Shown: positions 44,952-56,500 of the stretch, piece after piece
Numbering within the stretch: the first letter of the stretch is position 1
How the letters are laid out: the number at the start of each line of letters is the position of its first letter
Assembly: GCA_001661515.1 (NCBI GenBank)
Contig: LUVW01000023.1
Coordinates: 713,885 to 777,884, forward strand
Direction of reading: 5' to 3'
Source: Capniomyces stellatus
Lineage: Eukaryota; Kickxellomycota; Harpellomycetes; Harpellales; Legeriomycetaceae
Length of the DNA: 64,000 nt
Position numbers and translations under genes: made by a program
Notes under the pieces: generated by a model
The model's input: only the letters and a program-made list of their open reading frames with translations
What the model was told of the DNA's origin: nothing
Database searches by the model: none

Positions 44952-46537
44952 ATGATTGGCGAGAACTTACTTTCAGATCTTGCTACCTACAACATTTCGC
45001 AAAGCTATCCTGCGCTTGATGAGATTGACAAGGTTACATACAATCAGTATGACAAAGATACCAACCCAGACGGTATTCTGAATCTAGGGATTGCAGTTAA
45101 TAAATTAAATGACAATGAAATCGTTGAAATGGTAACCATGATTTTAGCAGTCTACTACAAAATTAAAAACAATAAACCACAGAGTACACACAAAATATTG
45201 TATACCGACTTTAAAATATCAGAATTTATTTAAAAATAATAGCTCGGCAAGGTCAACCAGATAACAAAATCGGTAAGTAGTCACAACACACTTTACACAA
45301 AAAGCACGCCAGCTGGAATACGTTGAATTGGGGGTTCCAGTTTTTATTTTATACTAAAAAAACTAAATTGATGGGTGTTGGCTAGTAGAACTTGGACTAT
45401 GGGATTGCTATTGGGTCGGAGAAAATGCGCAGATCAATATCCAGTGTTATTAACAGGCATTTGAAACCACAGATAGAGATAGCCCCTGAGCATATGGTGG
45501 TTATAAATGGCTGCACCGCAGCTATTGATATGGTGACATCTGTAGTTTGTAATCCTGGAGATGCCATTTTGATATCGACACCCTATTACTCTGCGTTTGA
45601 AACTGATGCGTATTTGAAATCTAGGGGCGTTGTGCACGGAGTTCCAGTTCCAATAAACGAAATACAAGATGCTAGTCAGGTAAAGTACTACGAGGCAAAA
45701 TACGAAGAGCTCAAGTCAAAGGGAGTCAATACCAAAATGGTTGTTATTTGCAACCCGCATAACCCAACTGGAAAGTGTTACTCAAGAAAAGCTATTGAGG
45801 AGATTTTGTTATTTGCTAGTAAAAACAGTCTTTTTGTGCTGATGGACGAGATCTATGCACTCTCGGTTTATCGCGGCCAAAATGGAACTGAGGACTCGGA
45901 GTCCGACTCGGATGTTCTATACCCGTTCGAGTCTATACTTTCGTTTGGTAATCTGGACCAGCTTATTGACCCCAGCTTGGTGATAATGATGCATGGGTTA
46001 AGCAAAGACTTTTGTCTCAATGGGCTTAGAATAGGCTGGGTTGTTTCTCCGTGGAATAGAAAGTTTGTTGAGGCTGCTCAGAGAATCAGCGAGATGTACT
46101 ACATCTCTAGTCCTATTGACTCTTTGGTTACAAAGTTCTTGGGCGATCAGGATTCAATTGATAGCTTTCTCAAGCTAAACACACAGAGGCTGAGAGAAAA
46201 CTACCTCAAGACAACAGAGTACTTTCTCGAAAACAATATTCCATACTTACCTGCACAGGCTGGTCTATTCCTATGGATCGACCTCCGATCCCATCTACTC
46301 AATTGGAAGAACAACAACTTGAAGCCCGGGGAACCCAAACTCCAGAGCATGAGTGAGCTGGAGTTTGACGACGAGTTTAACATGTGGCTGGACACCATCA
46401 ACAAAGGCAAGATATACATCACTGCTGGTACCAACTTTAGGTCAGCAGAGCCTGGGTGGTACAGAATCATCTTTGCAATTCCTTGGGACCAGCTCAAAAC
46501 AGGTCTTGATAGATTGCTCGAGTTTATTTCCAAATAA
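44952..46537 (+). CDS. ACC-synthase-like PLP-dependent aminotransferase (class I/II)
   Basis: Three exons: 44952-45131, a 21-nt microexon 45252-45272, and 45389-46537. All are in phase 0 and give 449 aa, typical for the family. The middle exon supplies VNQITKS and makes EIVEMVNQITKSNLDYG, matching the spacing between the NLGIAVNKL block and the LDYG block of ACC-synthase-like proteins. Fold-type I landmarks: PGDAILISTPYYSAFETD, VICNPHNPTGKCYS, LMDEIYALSVY, the PLP lysine in HGLSKDFCLNGLRIGW, and the carboxylate-binding Arg in GWYRIIFA. Plant ACS makes the ethylene precursor from S-adenosylmethionine; most fungal members have unknown substrates, so ethylene synthesis must not be assumed. The first intron ends in an unusual AAG acceptor. 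The gene sits between two pseudogenes. Confidence 0.85.
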
Positions 46538-46746
46538 AAATGTTGCTTCCAGCTCTACTCCCAGCTCTACTTTGATATTAACTTTTTTCTTTCGTTTTAC
46601 TTTGGCACATTAAGCTACTTTAGTTTATTTCTGGCGTAATCAGGAACGTATTAGAGCATATATTTATCAATTAATAGCTATCATTCGCCTCTTTATAAAA
46701 TGCGATAATAACAAAACATTGGTTGACATGAATGAAATGCCCATTT

Positions 46747-47976
46747 TCAGACTACACAAAAGATGAACAGTAAAACCAGTGTTATTATCGCAAGAATAAC
46801 GCTAAGCGCAATAATCACTCGAGTGTAAACCGTACTTCCACCGCCATTAACTGCTGTCTTGATTTTTTTGTCGAGTGTTCTAGACGCTATCTTTTTGGTG
46901 TTTATTTCAGCCTCGCTCCTTGAATATGACTCTATGTTTACTTTTCCGGTCCCAAATGATGCTGCATTGTACAAAAAATTGGTTTTACTTCCAGCATCCA
47001 TGACTTTATATTTTTCAATCAACGAGCTCAACGAGTTACTGTTGATATCAAACCCCGGACTAGCAATAACCTCGTTGATGGCGCCACCTAACAAAGCATG
47101 TGACCTTGTAGAGATAAGATTATTGAAATAAAACACTTCTTTGTCAGAGTCTGGACAATAAGTGAATTGGTTTGTTGAAAAATCCAACACTGCACACCCG
47201 TACAATGTATCTGCTGAGCCAAACTTCTTGAAGATCTGTGGGCTGTTCAAAGAGCTGTAAAAGCTGTTGAGCTCGAATATTTTAATCCAAGACAGTTCTT
47301 TTCCCTTTTTCTTTGCAAAATCTGCCACTAGGGTTTTCAGTATGCCATTTGCTTTTTTGGCATATTCATCTGTTGGGGGCGTTGTCCTTTTTGTCATTGA
47401 TTTTGACGGCAAAGCATAGTCATGGCTATAAGGGATATCCGATACAACAAACTTTCTGTAGCCAAAATCGAATAACCGCTCCGCATTCCTGATTATGCTA
47501 CACGCCACACGGCCAATAAAGATGTCTGACTTCACACTGTTCTCAAACGAAAGTGCAGAAACAATGTCATTTGTGCCTACTTGGATAGACACAACGTCAT
47601 CTTTTATTAAGTTGCTGTTCTTGAGCCCACTAAACGCCATCATAAACAAACTAATCTGGTCTTCAATACTAGAGGCGCCTAGTCGAGATTGATCGGAATT
47701 TTTCAGGTTTGTATTATTTGCTGCTATTCCTCTGCCCGAGTAGCTAACAAGTGTGTAGTTGCTGTAGTAGGATAGATACTCTGGCTATACAGGCCCGTTG
47801 GAAACCCTGCCTTTCCACAGATTCAAAGACGCAGGAAGGTTTGTGTTTTTGGTTGCAGATAACCCATCTCCAAACACCACTAAACTTTGCTTTGCGCTCT
47901 CAACCGAACATATTGTCACAAGAACCAATGCATACTTGCCAGTAATTAATTTCATGTTTATTATTGTATTTGCCAT
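46747..47976 (-). pseudogene. GDSL/SGNH lipase-like gene with in-frame stop and lost catalytic triad
   Basis: On the minus strand a 410-codon frame is broken once, by TAG at 47785-47787. Upstream is a signal peptide (MKLITGKYALVLVTICSVES from 47955) and the block LVVFGDGLSATKNT. Downstream is a continuous 345-codon frame with SIQVGTNDIV and a C-terminal membrane segment (VIIALSVILAIITLVLLFIF). The stop falls where fungal family members have Trp in NGPVWPEYL, so one G-to-A change explains it. The triad is also lost: the GDSL Ser is Gly (GDGL), and the closing Asp..His motif reads YFNNLIST. Known members are secreted esterases/lipases. The sequence therefore looks like a non-catalytic surface protein that became a pseudogene, unless the stop is a sequencing error or is read through. 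Convergent with the ACS-like gene. Confidence 0.8.
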
Positions 47977-50530
47977 TATTGTATTTGCTATTGTTGCTAT
48001 TTCTATTACTATTACTATTACTTTAGAAACTAATTAATCAATTGATAAAGAAGGATGAAGAGCCATCACGCTACAATGATAAAACTTTAGAGCATGGTCA
48101 AAACAGTGGATATATGTGAACTGAGGCAGACAGCTCGAGTATTGAGTATAGCTATGCTAAATTAGTATGACAGCCATTGCTCAACATCTCGAACTGTTTA
48201 GCTTGGTCGTTTAACTGATCAAACTATTATCGGTTTGGCTTTAATATAAACATGGAGACTTGGAGAACCCTTTTTCGATCTAAAATAAACAAAAGCACCA
48301 GAGAATATTTTTTTTATTTTTTTTATTGAAATAGAAAAATGTTATTTTCGATTAGTGATGATTAATTAATGCTAGAAAAAGTCTCTCATTGGCCTGCTGG
48401 GCCTCCATACGTTTTATTTTTTTTACATTACGGTTTGAGCTTAATATAAAACAAAACACAATCAAACTAGACTTTGTGCTATTTCATCTTGGAGTATGAG
48501 GGCTAGTACCTAAGAACAATTTCTTGGGCTGTTATAATCGTTAAGGTATATATATATATATCGGTGTGTCGGCTCTCTTAATATTCACCCTTTTTTAATT
48601 TGATTGCATAAACATTTTCAGAATTTTAGTTTTTTGATTTATTTCCTGCCAACGCTAAATTCAAATAGCTACTCCAAGTAAAGCTTTATTAGATTGTATG
48701 TTCACAGTCAAAACTCCCAGTTGCTTGAATATAGGTATCAGTTATATCAGACTGATGCAGGTATACAAAGTTGGACGCCGAAATGGTTCATCGTTTCCCA
48801 TCATTGTACTTGATTTGGACTCAAATATGACGTATCCAAGTGTTGGCAAGCTACGCCTCTGCTCAATCAACTAGTGTTGGACCTTTGGTTGGTGGTCGGT
48901 TACCGAGTTGAAATATGTAAATTAGGCTGATTTTTATGTATTTTCATCTCTGATGTGTTTTAAGTTTCAGTGGTTTATGACCATATAGAGCCAGACAATT
49001 TCGACTATCAAGCAGTGAATAGTTACCGCAATTACCGTTTTGCTTTACAAAAATAAAATGTATTATTTAAAAAAAAACATATAAAACAACTTGATGCTTA
49101 TACAACCTGGTTATCGTCAACGTGTTGCAAACTCAAGGCTGAAAAAATTGAAAATAAACCAAGGTAAAAAAAGCTCAAGTTCAATTGTCTTGGTCGACCA
49201 TGTTATAACAAATGAACCAATGCAAGTCCACCTCATTTATTAATATATTTTACGAGATCTTTTAAACAATTTTTGTTCTGCTTTTCTGCCTTGCTGCTTT
49301 TCTGCTTTTTGGCTGTAAAGTCCATTGTTCGGAAACGTCAGCTATTCTACAATGTTCAACTGTTTGATTATCGTTAATTTTATTGTTTAATAGGCAATAT
49401 TAGTTTGCTAATGTCTATTTATAATAACTTCAGCTTAATGAAGTAAACTTTTCATTGTAGATGCGGAATAAATGACACCAAATTATAATTGTACAGGTTA
49501 TCGTATCAAAACAACATTAAAGCTAGATAGGAAAAATATGATATAAGATAAAGCCGCCCGATTCGGAGAAACAGAGCTTTGAAAATTTTGTGTGTTTCGA
49601 TTATATTGTTTACTAATAAGCGGTTGTGGCTGTACAATACTTTTAATAAATCATCAATCGAGAAGGCTTTAGCCATTTTGTGTTGTTGGATACCAATAGG
49701 GATATATAAACACAAAATAAAGGATACTAAAACAATAGATTCAAGTTAACTAAAGTCATGTAATAACAACTAAAGGCAGTTTTGTGGTTTACCAGAAGCT
49801 AATATAACTATCGTTGGTGAGAAAAGGCATCACTCTATTTGTTCTGTTTTGTAAAGCCCAAGCCATTTTGCCTTTTTTTTTTACTTGGTTCGATTAATCA
49901 GCGATTGGTGTTTAATGTGTTATGGTATGCCATAATGGGTTTAGCACTTGCTCTCTTAAGAAAGCAACTTTTATTGTCTACAAACTATAACTAAAAGTAT
50001 AGCAGCTACGTTTATCTGTCAAAAAACGCAAAGCGGAGTTTGGGATTCAAGGTATATTAAACCTTGTAAAAGTCCGTTTTCACCATATACAACTGATCTC
50101 AAAATTATCACATTGGCCTTCATCACTGCAAATTTTGATACATTATATTACATGTTAACCAGCTTTAGAAACATTTCACTGTGCATCCTTTTCCTACACA
50201 CTGGTAAATTTGTAAAAAATTTCTTTTCTTCTAGTATTTCGACCAAAAAAGCGTAGAATTTTATTACAGTGAAATAGCGTAGAAATAGATCACTCTGTAG
50301 CCAATAAGCCAAATAACATTAAACCGAACGCACTAAAGCAGCAAATACATACATACACACATATATATATATATATAAATACGCAGCTCGATACCACGTA
50401 TTAAACCCGTATTTTGCTACGGCTAGCCATCTTTTTCACAATAAAGAAGCACGAGAGTATATTTGTGCGCATCCCACAGCGATAGAAACAAAGCGGTAAA
50501 ACAGAGGGAAATAGGTCGAAGAAAGCGGAT
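47977..50530. other. Non-coding region upstream of the mannosyltransferase gene
   Basis: About 2.5 kb of AT-rich DNA with several TA-dinucleotide runs (48546-48561 and about 50361-50378). No frame shows family resemblance. The left end should contain the promoter of the GDSL pseudogene and the right end that of the mannosyltransferase. Confidence 0.55.
50361..50382 (+). promoter_or_regulatory. TATA-rich tract upstream of the GT69 gene
   Basis: A (TA)n run passes into tataaatacg about 150 bases before the start codon at 50531. It could act as a TATA element, but similar runs occur elsewhere in this AT-rich DNA, so the call is weak. Confidence 0.3.
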
Positions 50531-51853
50531 ATGGTTGCAGTGCTTAGCTTTCTGACTTGTTTGATTTTAGTCAACGTTATGACTGCTGATGGAAGCGGTC
50601 AGGTAGTATTGAAAGACCAAAACACGGGTGACGATGTGTTCAGGATATCAAGCCAAAAGAGCAGCAATGAGAAAGATGACGTTACTACCAACAGGCTTGA
50701 AGTAGCCGAGGCATGTCAAACGCATAGACGAATACTGTTTGAAAAAAACCGTGAAATATTTGGTAGATACTTGCCCCTTCTTCCAATTAGCCCAGATTAT
50801 GAGGTAGCAAAGTATAATTTAGTTGGTAGAGAGTTTTACTATAAAAAACTGAAGAAAAACGTCCCGATATCAACTAGCCCAAAGTACTTTTTTGCAGCCA
50901 ATTTGTACAACAACGAGGAGATTATCCCGCACTTTTCTCTAGAGTTGCTGAGGGTGTTTGATTTTTTGGGACCCAGCAACATTTACTTTTCGGTCTATGA
51001 AAACGGGTCAAAGGACAAAACCAAAGAAAAGTTACAGAATTTCTCCGCATTGTTGGGCAGACATAAAATAAGGCACAAATTTGTGCTGGACGAAACAAAA
51101 AAGCCTAACGACACGCATAGGATTGATTTTCTAGCAAAGGTCCGCAACAAGGCGCTAGAGCCATTGGCTGAAGACTACAACAGCGGAATCAAGTATGACA
51201 AAATAGTGTTTATCAACGACATTGTTTTCTGTCGCAACGATATACTGGAGCTGATTCTACAGTCAAACACACACAAGTCAGACATAACATGCCCAATAGA
51301 CACTTTTTTGCATAAAACCAGAAGAAAGGACGTTGTCTCGGTGCTGAAGGCATTTCGCGACACCTGGGTGTCTCGAGATATGAACGGAAACCCCTTTTCT
51401 CCTATAATAAAACGGTTGGTGTCGGACGAGTATTCACAAAGGAGGAACCAGAGGTCTCTTCCTTTCCAAGTACAATGCTGCTGGAATGGGGTTGCAGTGC
51501 TGAACCCTGAGCCATTCTATCCGCCACTCAGCCTTAGGTTCAGGCGGTCTAATGTGGAAACGGGAGAATGCTCGGCATCAGAGTGCTCTTTGCTATGCAA
51601 CGACTTTTGGCAAAACAACTATCGTCGCGTTGTTACTGTTCCAGGTGTGGAAGTTCCATACAACTTGGAAGACTTTGAGTTCTTGGGAAGAACGCTCAAG
51701 CTGAACATAGACCGAGATATCGATGGAGCGATTGATTTTAAGGATGGGCCAGAGAAGATTGCTTGTAGAGGCTTGGTTAAAAACAATACACAGAACCCAG
51801 ACAGAGGGCAGATATTGATCGACTATACTGATAATGGAAAAAAAGTGAGCTGA
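50531..51853 (+). CDS. CAP59/CMT1-type alpha-1,3-mannosyltransferase (GT69)
   Basis: A single-exon ORF of 440 aa. The N-terminus (MVAVLSFLTCLILVNVMTAD) is a signal anchor or signal peptide. The GT69 core follows: KYFFAANLYNNEEIIPHFSL, LRVFDFLGPSNIYFSVYENG, SKDKTKEKLQNFSALLG, VRNKALEPL, the acidic IVFINDIVFCRNDILELI, and the late VQCCWNGVAVLNPEPFY. In Cryptococcus, CMT1 transfers mannose in alpha-1,3 linkage and CAP59 is needed for capsule export; the family is widespread in fungi without capsules, where it probably acts on cell-wall or secreted glycans in the Golgi lumen. Length fits the family (about 400-460). Six late Cys may form disulfides. The exact acceptor is unknown. Confidence 0.9.
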   Translation: MVAVLSFLTCLILVNVMTADGSGQVVLKDQNTGDDVFRISSQKSSNEKDDVTTNRLEVAEACQTHRRILFEKNREIFGRYLPLLPISPDYEVAKYNLVGREFYYKKLKKNVPISTSPKYFFAANLYNNEEIIPHFSLELLRVFDFLGPSNIYFSVYENGSKDKTKEKLQNFSALLGRHKIRHKFVLDETKKPNDTHRIDFLAKVRNKALEPLAEDYNSGIKYDKIVFINDIVFCRNDILELILQSNTHKSDITCPIDTFLHKTRRKDVVSVLKAFRDTWVSRDMNGNPFSPIIKRLVSDEYSQRRNQRSLPFQVQCCWNGVAVLNPEPFYPPLSLRFRRSNVETGECSASECSLLCNDFWQNNYRRVVTVPGVEVPYNLEDFEFLGRTLKLNIDRDIDGAIDFKDGPEKIACRGLVKNNTQNPDRGQILIDYTDNGKKVS

Positions 51854-52146
51854 GCGTTGGAAACAGAACCCAAAACTATTCTCGACTTGGTGTTTTTATT
51901 ATATATATATATTAGAATTGGTGTGCTTGGGGCCTTTTCAAGTTATAGCATTAATTGGCAAGAGTGTATAGATACACAACAACAACAATAATAATTTCAA
52001 CTTCAATGGCATTACAACAAGTATAAGAATATATTACTAACAAACTCAACGTGACTTCAAAAATGTATAAGAAAGTTGGGAGAAATAAAAAAAGAAATAG
52101 CAAAAATGAAAAGTCTTCGTTTTCTCCACGCCCATTTTCCTTCTAG

Positions 52147-53500
52147 TCAATGAGAACCACCACCAAACATTTTTTTGAAAAAGGATTTAGTAGATGGTTC
52201 TTTTTGGCCAGGAGCCGGAGTGCTTGAAGAGGTTGATTTGACTGCCGAGCCGTTGGCGTTGTTTGGTGTTTTAAGCACAGCAGGACGGCCGCGGCCAGTG
52301 GATGATCTTTTGTATCGATCAACCAAGTATGAAATTTGTTTATTGTTGAATGCACCTCGACGCTTTCGTCGAACAAACTCTATGACATCGATAGGATCTT
52401 GGCCCTGCTCAATAAGCGCCACTATAAAACATCGGAATTTATGACAATCAGCCAATCATCAAATGAAGAAAAAAGTAAATGGTTACCAATAACTAAAACA
52501 TTGCTGTTTTGCTTACCAGCTACTAAAACAGGCGCTCGGCCTAAACCTGCAACACAATGAACTGCAATGGTTGTGGGAACGGGTTGGACTTCTAGCTGTT
52601 TTGCAGCTTCTGCCTCTCGCTTGTTTATCAAAAGCAGCCATTCTTTAATAATGTTTGGTGGAGGCTATTCGTTATTTTAGTTTTAGTTTTAGTTTTAATA
52701 CTGGTTCTTTTTTTAATAGGAAAAAAGATAATTAATGACGTCAAGTTAGAATGGCATTCAGATAAAATACAACTGAATCATACGTCAACAAATAAAGTCT
52801 ATAGGTCTGTTATAGTTGAATTAATTGCACTTACAACATCACCATCCTTGAAGGGCAGATCCTATTGGGTTTTGTTTTTCAGTTTAGATTGTGTAAATAA
52901 ATATAGTATAAAATCGGGGTTTAGACTTGAAGCAAACCAAAGAAATAAACAAAGAAGCAAACCCAACAGTTTAAAGCGTATTCTATAGCATCGCATAGTA
53001 CAGCATAGTATCACATAGTATCATATAGTACTACTGTGGTGCAAACTTTCTGCTTTAAAAAAAAAGTTAATGAGTTGATTTGTAGTAGCTTGAATTAGTT
53101 ACCAAAACGTGGATTCCATTGGCTTCTAGCCGTGAAGTGTTATAAGTTGGCTCGCAAACTCGAACTACATCTGTAACATTTAGCCGTGCAAATTCCTAAA
53201 GCAAAGTATAATAAAGCAAAGTTGGTTTAAACTCAGAGTCATAGTCAAAATTCCGTTTTAACCGACTTGCTTAAGCATGCCGCCTCCTCAGGTAGCAGTA
53301 GAAGCAAGCCATAGACCAACTTGGTTTCTTACCTTTAGATAAAGTGAAATTGTACTGTCTGTTGGGCAATCCATAATCAAGAATCGTAAATGTTCATTGA
53401 CCTCAACCAAGGAAAAAGAGTTGGCCAAAGGCGAAACTGATTTTCCAATCGGTTTTCTCATCGCATTGGGCAGATTTTGGTATGAAGAAATAGATGCCAT
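52147..53500 (-). CDS. PRL-type (PTP4A-like) protein tyrosine phosphatase
   Basis: Five minus-strand exons: 53500-53333, 53195-53103, 52861-52835 (27 nt), 52664-52517 and 52421-52147. They join in phase (0, 0, 0, 1) and give 236 aa. Diagnostic blocks: FLIMDCPTDSTISLYLK, LNVTDVVRVCEPTYNTSRLE, the general-acid loop DLPFKDGDVPPPNIIKEWL, and the catalytic P-loop HCVAGLGRAPVLVA (Cys-x5-Arg, with Ala after the Arg as in PRL rather than Ser/Thr). Then VALIEQGQDPIDVIEFVRRK and RGAFNNKQISYLVDRYKRS. Animal PRLs act at membranes and bind CNNM magnesium transporters. Here the usual C-terminal prenylation box is missing: the protein ends KKMFGGGSH after a 45-residue Ser/Pro/Lys tail. An N-terminal extension of about 30 residues is also present. 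Confidence 0.92.
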
Positions 53501-56500
53501 GTTTAAATTGCTGTTCTTCTGCTCAATCGTTGCTTTTGATTTCTACCACTTTCACTTTCAAAACTCTTGCAATGCCTTGATTGTGCGTTACCCCTAAAGT
53601 CTTTCAGGCCCTTTAAGTTTGTCTAGTTTGATTTTTTTTTTCCTCCTTCGCTTTGTGCTTTTTTTGTTTGCACTGTTGTTCTATCAGGCTCAGCTATTTA
53701 ATCCCTGTACAGATTAATAATCCGTTTGTCTAATGTAATCTTCCTTTTCCTATAGAATAACACTAGGGCGGTTTATTTTTTGTTGGCAATTTATGGGCTA
53801 AATGCCATAGCAGAATAGTCGATTTGTTAATTTTTAAAAAGTGTATAGAGTAGATTGTGCTTGGTATAAAGAGTAAGTTGTTACTGCAAGTGGTTTAGAG
53901 ATTAAATGTACAAAATCTCGCTAAACGCCTTTGGTTTTTTTAAATAATCTATTTAGCTAAAGTATTTTTGTTGTTGGGTATAAAAGTACTCTTATCGTAA
54001 TTGTGTTAATTTATTTCTTCTTTCTTCATTTCCCTTTTTTAGGTATTGTTAATGCGTTGCCTTATTAAATAGTGTCTAGCCTGTTGCCACCAGTTTTTTT
54101 TCCGCTTTTTTGTTTTTTTTATTCTGCTTTCATTTTGCCTTTTTCACTGCAACTAATTTAAATGCCCTCTAAAAACGACCTCCAGAACAAGACTATTGTG
54201 CATTTAACTTGTAGGAGCACTTTTTAACATAGGTGCTAGAAAAAATTTAAAATTTTTTTTAGCCTTTATTTAATCACTTTAGCAAAAAAAACAATACAGC
54301 AACTTTATTTTCCTAAATGTATTTTTAAGGTTTTTTTCTGGCGAATTATGTCACAGAGTCTGGTATTTTGTTGTTTTTATAGGCTATTTTTTTAAGAACA
54401 TTATAGACACTGAAATTCCAAATAAACAACAGACAAAACCGTTTTCTCCAGACTCAATAATTTCCCCCACTTGGAAGCCTATGTTTGGGTTCGTTTATAA
54501 AAATATACGTTTGAAGAATATATCCCGTCTACATATTAGTTTGGGTCTAGTCCCCATCCCCTCCCGGCAAAGTATCGGACTAGTAAATCTCAAATGTAAT
54601 GATTCGACTTTCTCCTTTTTTTTTCTCCTTTTTTTTTTTCTCCTTTTTTTTTCTCTCCTTTTTCCTGAATAACTTTCACTTGATCAATTAGTTTTTCTTT
54701 ATTGACATTCAAACATCCATGATAGGCCGTTATTACGTATTTCTAATAGTAAATTACATTTCTATCGAGTATGACCATTAAGTATGTATTTTGATATAGC
54801 TCCCAATTGGCTGCCTAGTTTGGCTTTTATATAAAAAATGGTATATCTGCTTTTTCTTAATTTCCTTGACACACCCAAACAAACTTTAACGAGCCGGGAG
54901 AATAAATAAACAAAAACAAACACAAGTCACATGGACGACGCGGAATCATGGAGTAACCGGGCTTTGGTATTGCAAGCCCAAAAACAAACATTGCTTATAA
55001 CTTTTTCTTTTGTCTTTTGCTTTGGATAAACATTGCTTAGGCGTGATAAGACTCCAACAGGAGATATATATTTGCATTAACTAAATTGTGACGTATAAGA
55101 CACAAAATGCATAACTATGACAAATAAATATGATGCTTTATGCCTTTGGTTCGGTGATGTTTTAGAAATGTATGGAGTTGATTTAATGGCAAATAAATTC
55201 AGGCTATTTTTTTAGATAATATTACGCTTGCTAGTTCTCACTCAATGTTCTCACTTGATTATCCCAAAGAGCTTACTAGTTCAAACAAGTCTGTCCAAAG
55301 TGTATTGCTTATTTTATAAAGTTATAACATGAATCTGTGTTTAAAAAGGGAGTAGATATATAATCAAATAAAAGTAGCGGGTATATAGAACAATTGAATG
55401 CAAATAAGGTGTATGTAGCCTGTTCAGTAAAAGTAAAGCCATTGACTGTGTGAAACTAAATGGAAAAAGCGCAATGTATCGTCAAGGCATACAGCATTGG
55501 AGGTTGTGAGCGCTGCATTCATTTGCTTTGTTTATTACAAAAAAGAAAAACTTTGGTGAGCACTGTATTTTTATGGGTAGCATGGTTGCTAATTACGGTA
55601 TTGGTGACTAATTTGAGGTTGAAGATTGTAAATTAAATGACTAGCGATGGGTGTGCGTTTCAAATTAATTAATAATATTGGGATATGTTATAATTGGTGT
55701 AGATAGCCGGTCGCAGAGTGTACTTAGTTTTGGTCAAAGGTGTGTAATTTTGGCTGAGTTAATTAACAAGGATATATTGTTGGGCCATGCTCACTGTATT
55801 TCGATGCCGTACAATATATATTATGACTACGAAAGATGTGCAACTAATCACCAGCAATAAACTAATGGTGATGATTTTAAATCATTATTAATCGCTGTGC
55901 ATGTAACAACAAGTCAACAATACGGTTCGATTAATAAACATGCAGAAAAGCCTTTGCATAAAACTACAGGTTGTAATTTCAATAATATAAAAATTTGCAG
56001 GTTGTGTAAGCTTATTTTGGCCCTAATTTAGATGTAAACTTTCAATGATTTGTTTTAAATGCTGTATTTATTTTCAGCGGTTTTTTTTGTGCACTTGTCT
56101 TGAGATGGCGGTGGAACTCGTTATTTAGAATAGCCACGCCATGCGATGGTTTTATCAATTGTCTAGCAGAGACATATTGCTGCAGTTTTACGAGGTTATA
56201 GGTCCTGTATTAATGATGACTGTTGTGATATTCTGTGAAAAAATTGATCCCATGCTGTAAATTGTAAATCAAGTAGTCTTTTGTGTTGGTGTTTGTTGTT
56301 AATGGCTTGAAGCTCCTATATTTTGGAGAGTGGAGCGAGGAATGGGGAGTAGTATTTTAAGCAGTAGATCAAGACCTAAGTCGAAATAAATAGCGAATGG
56401 TTTACTGAACAAAAGCTGTGTACATTTTAATACACGGAGAGATGTGTGAGAGAGTAAGCGTTGTAGCCAAGGTAAAAAGTATAGAGATGAAAAGTATAGA

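Noticed and set aside
45226..45275. A longer second exon of the ACS-like gene starting after CAG at 45225
   Set aside because: It puts a TAA in frame and gives the wrong phase for the third exon.
47768..47796. A 29-base GT-AG segment that would remove the TAG in the GDSL gene
   Set aside because: Too short for the introns seen here (80 nt or more), and it would delete conserved residues EYL that follow the expected Trp.
46747..47976. Alternative genetic code with TAG as a sense codon
   Set aside because: SNX3 and SPP2 end in TAG exactly at the expected family length, so TAG is a stop in this genome.
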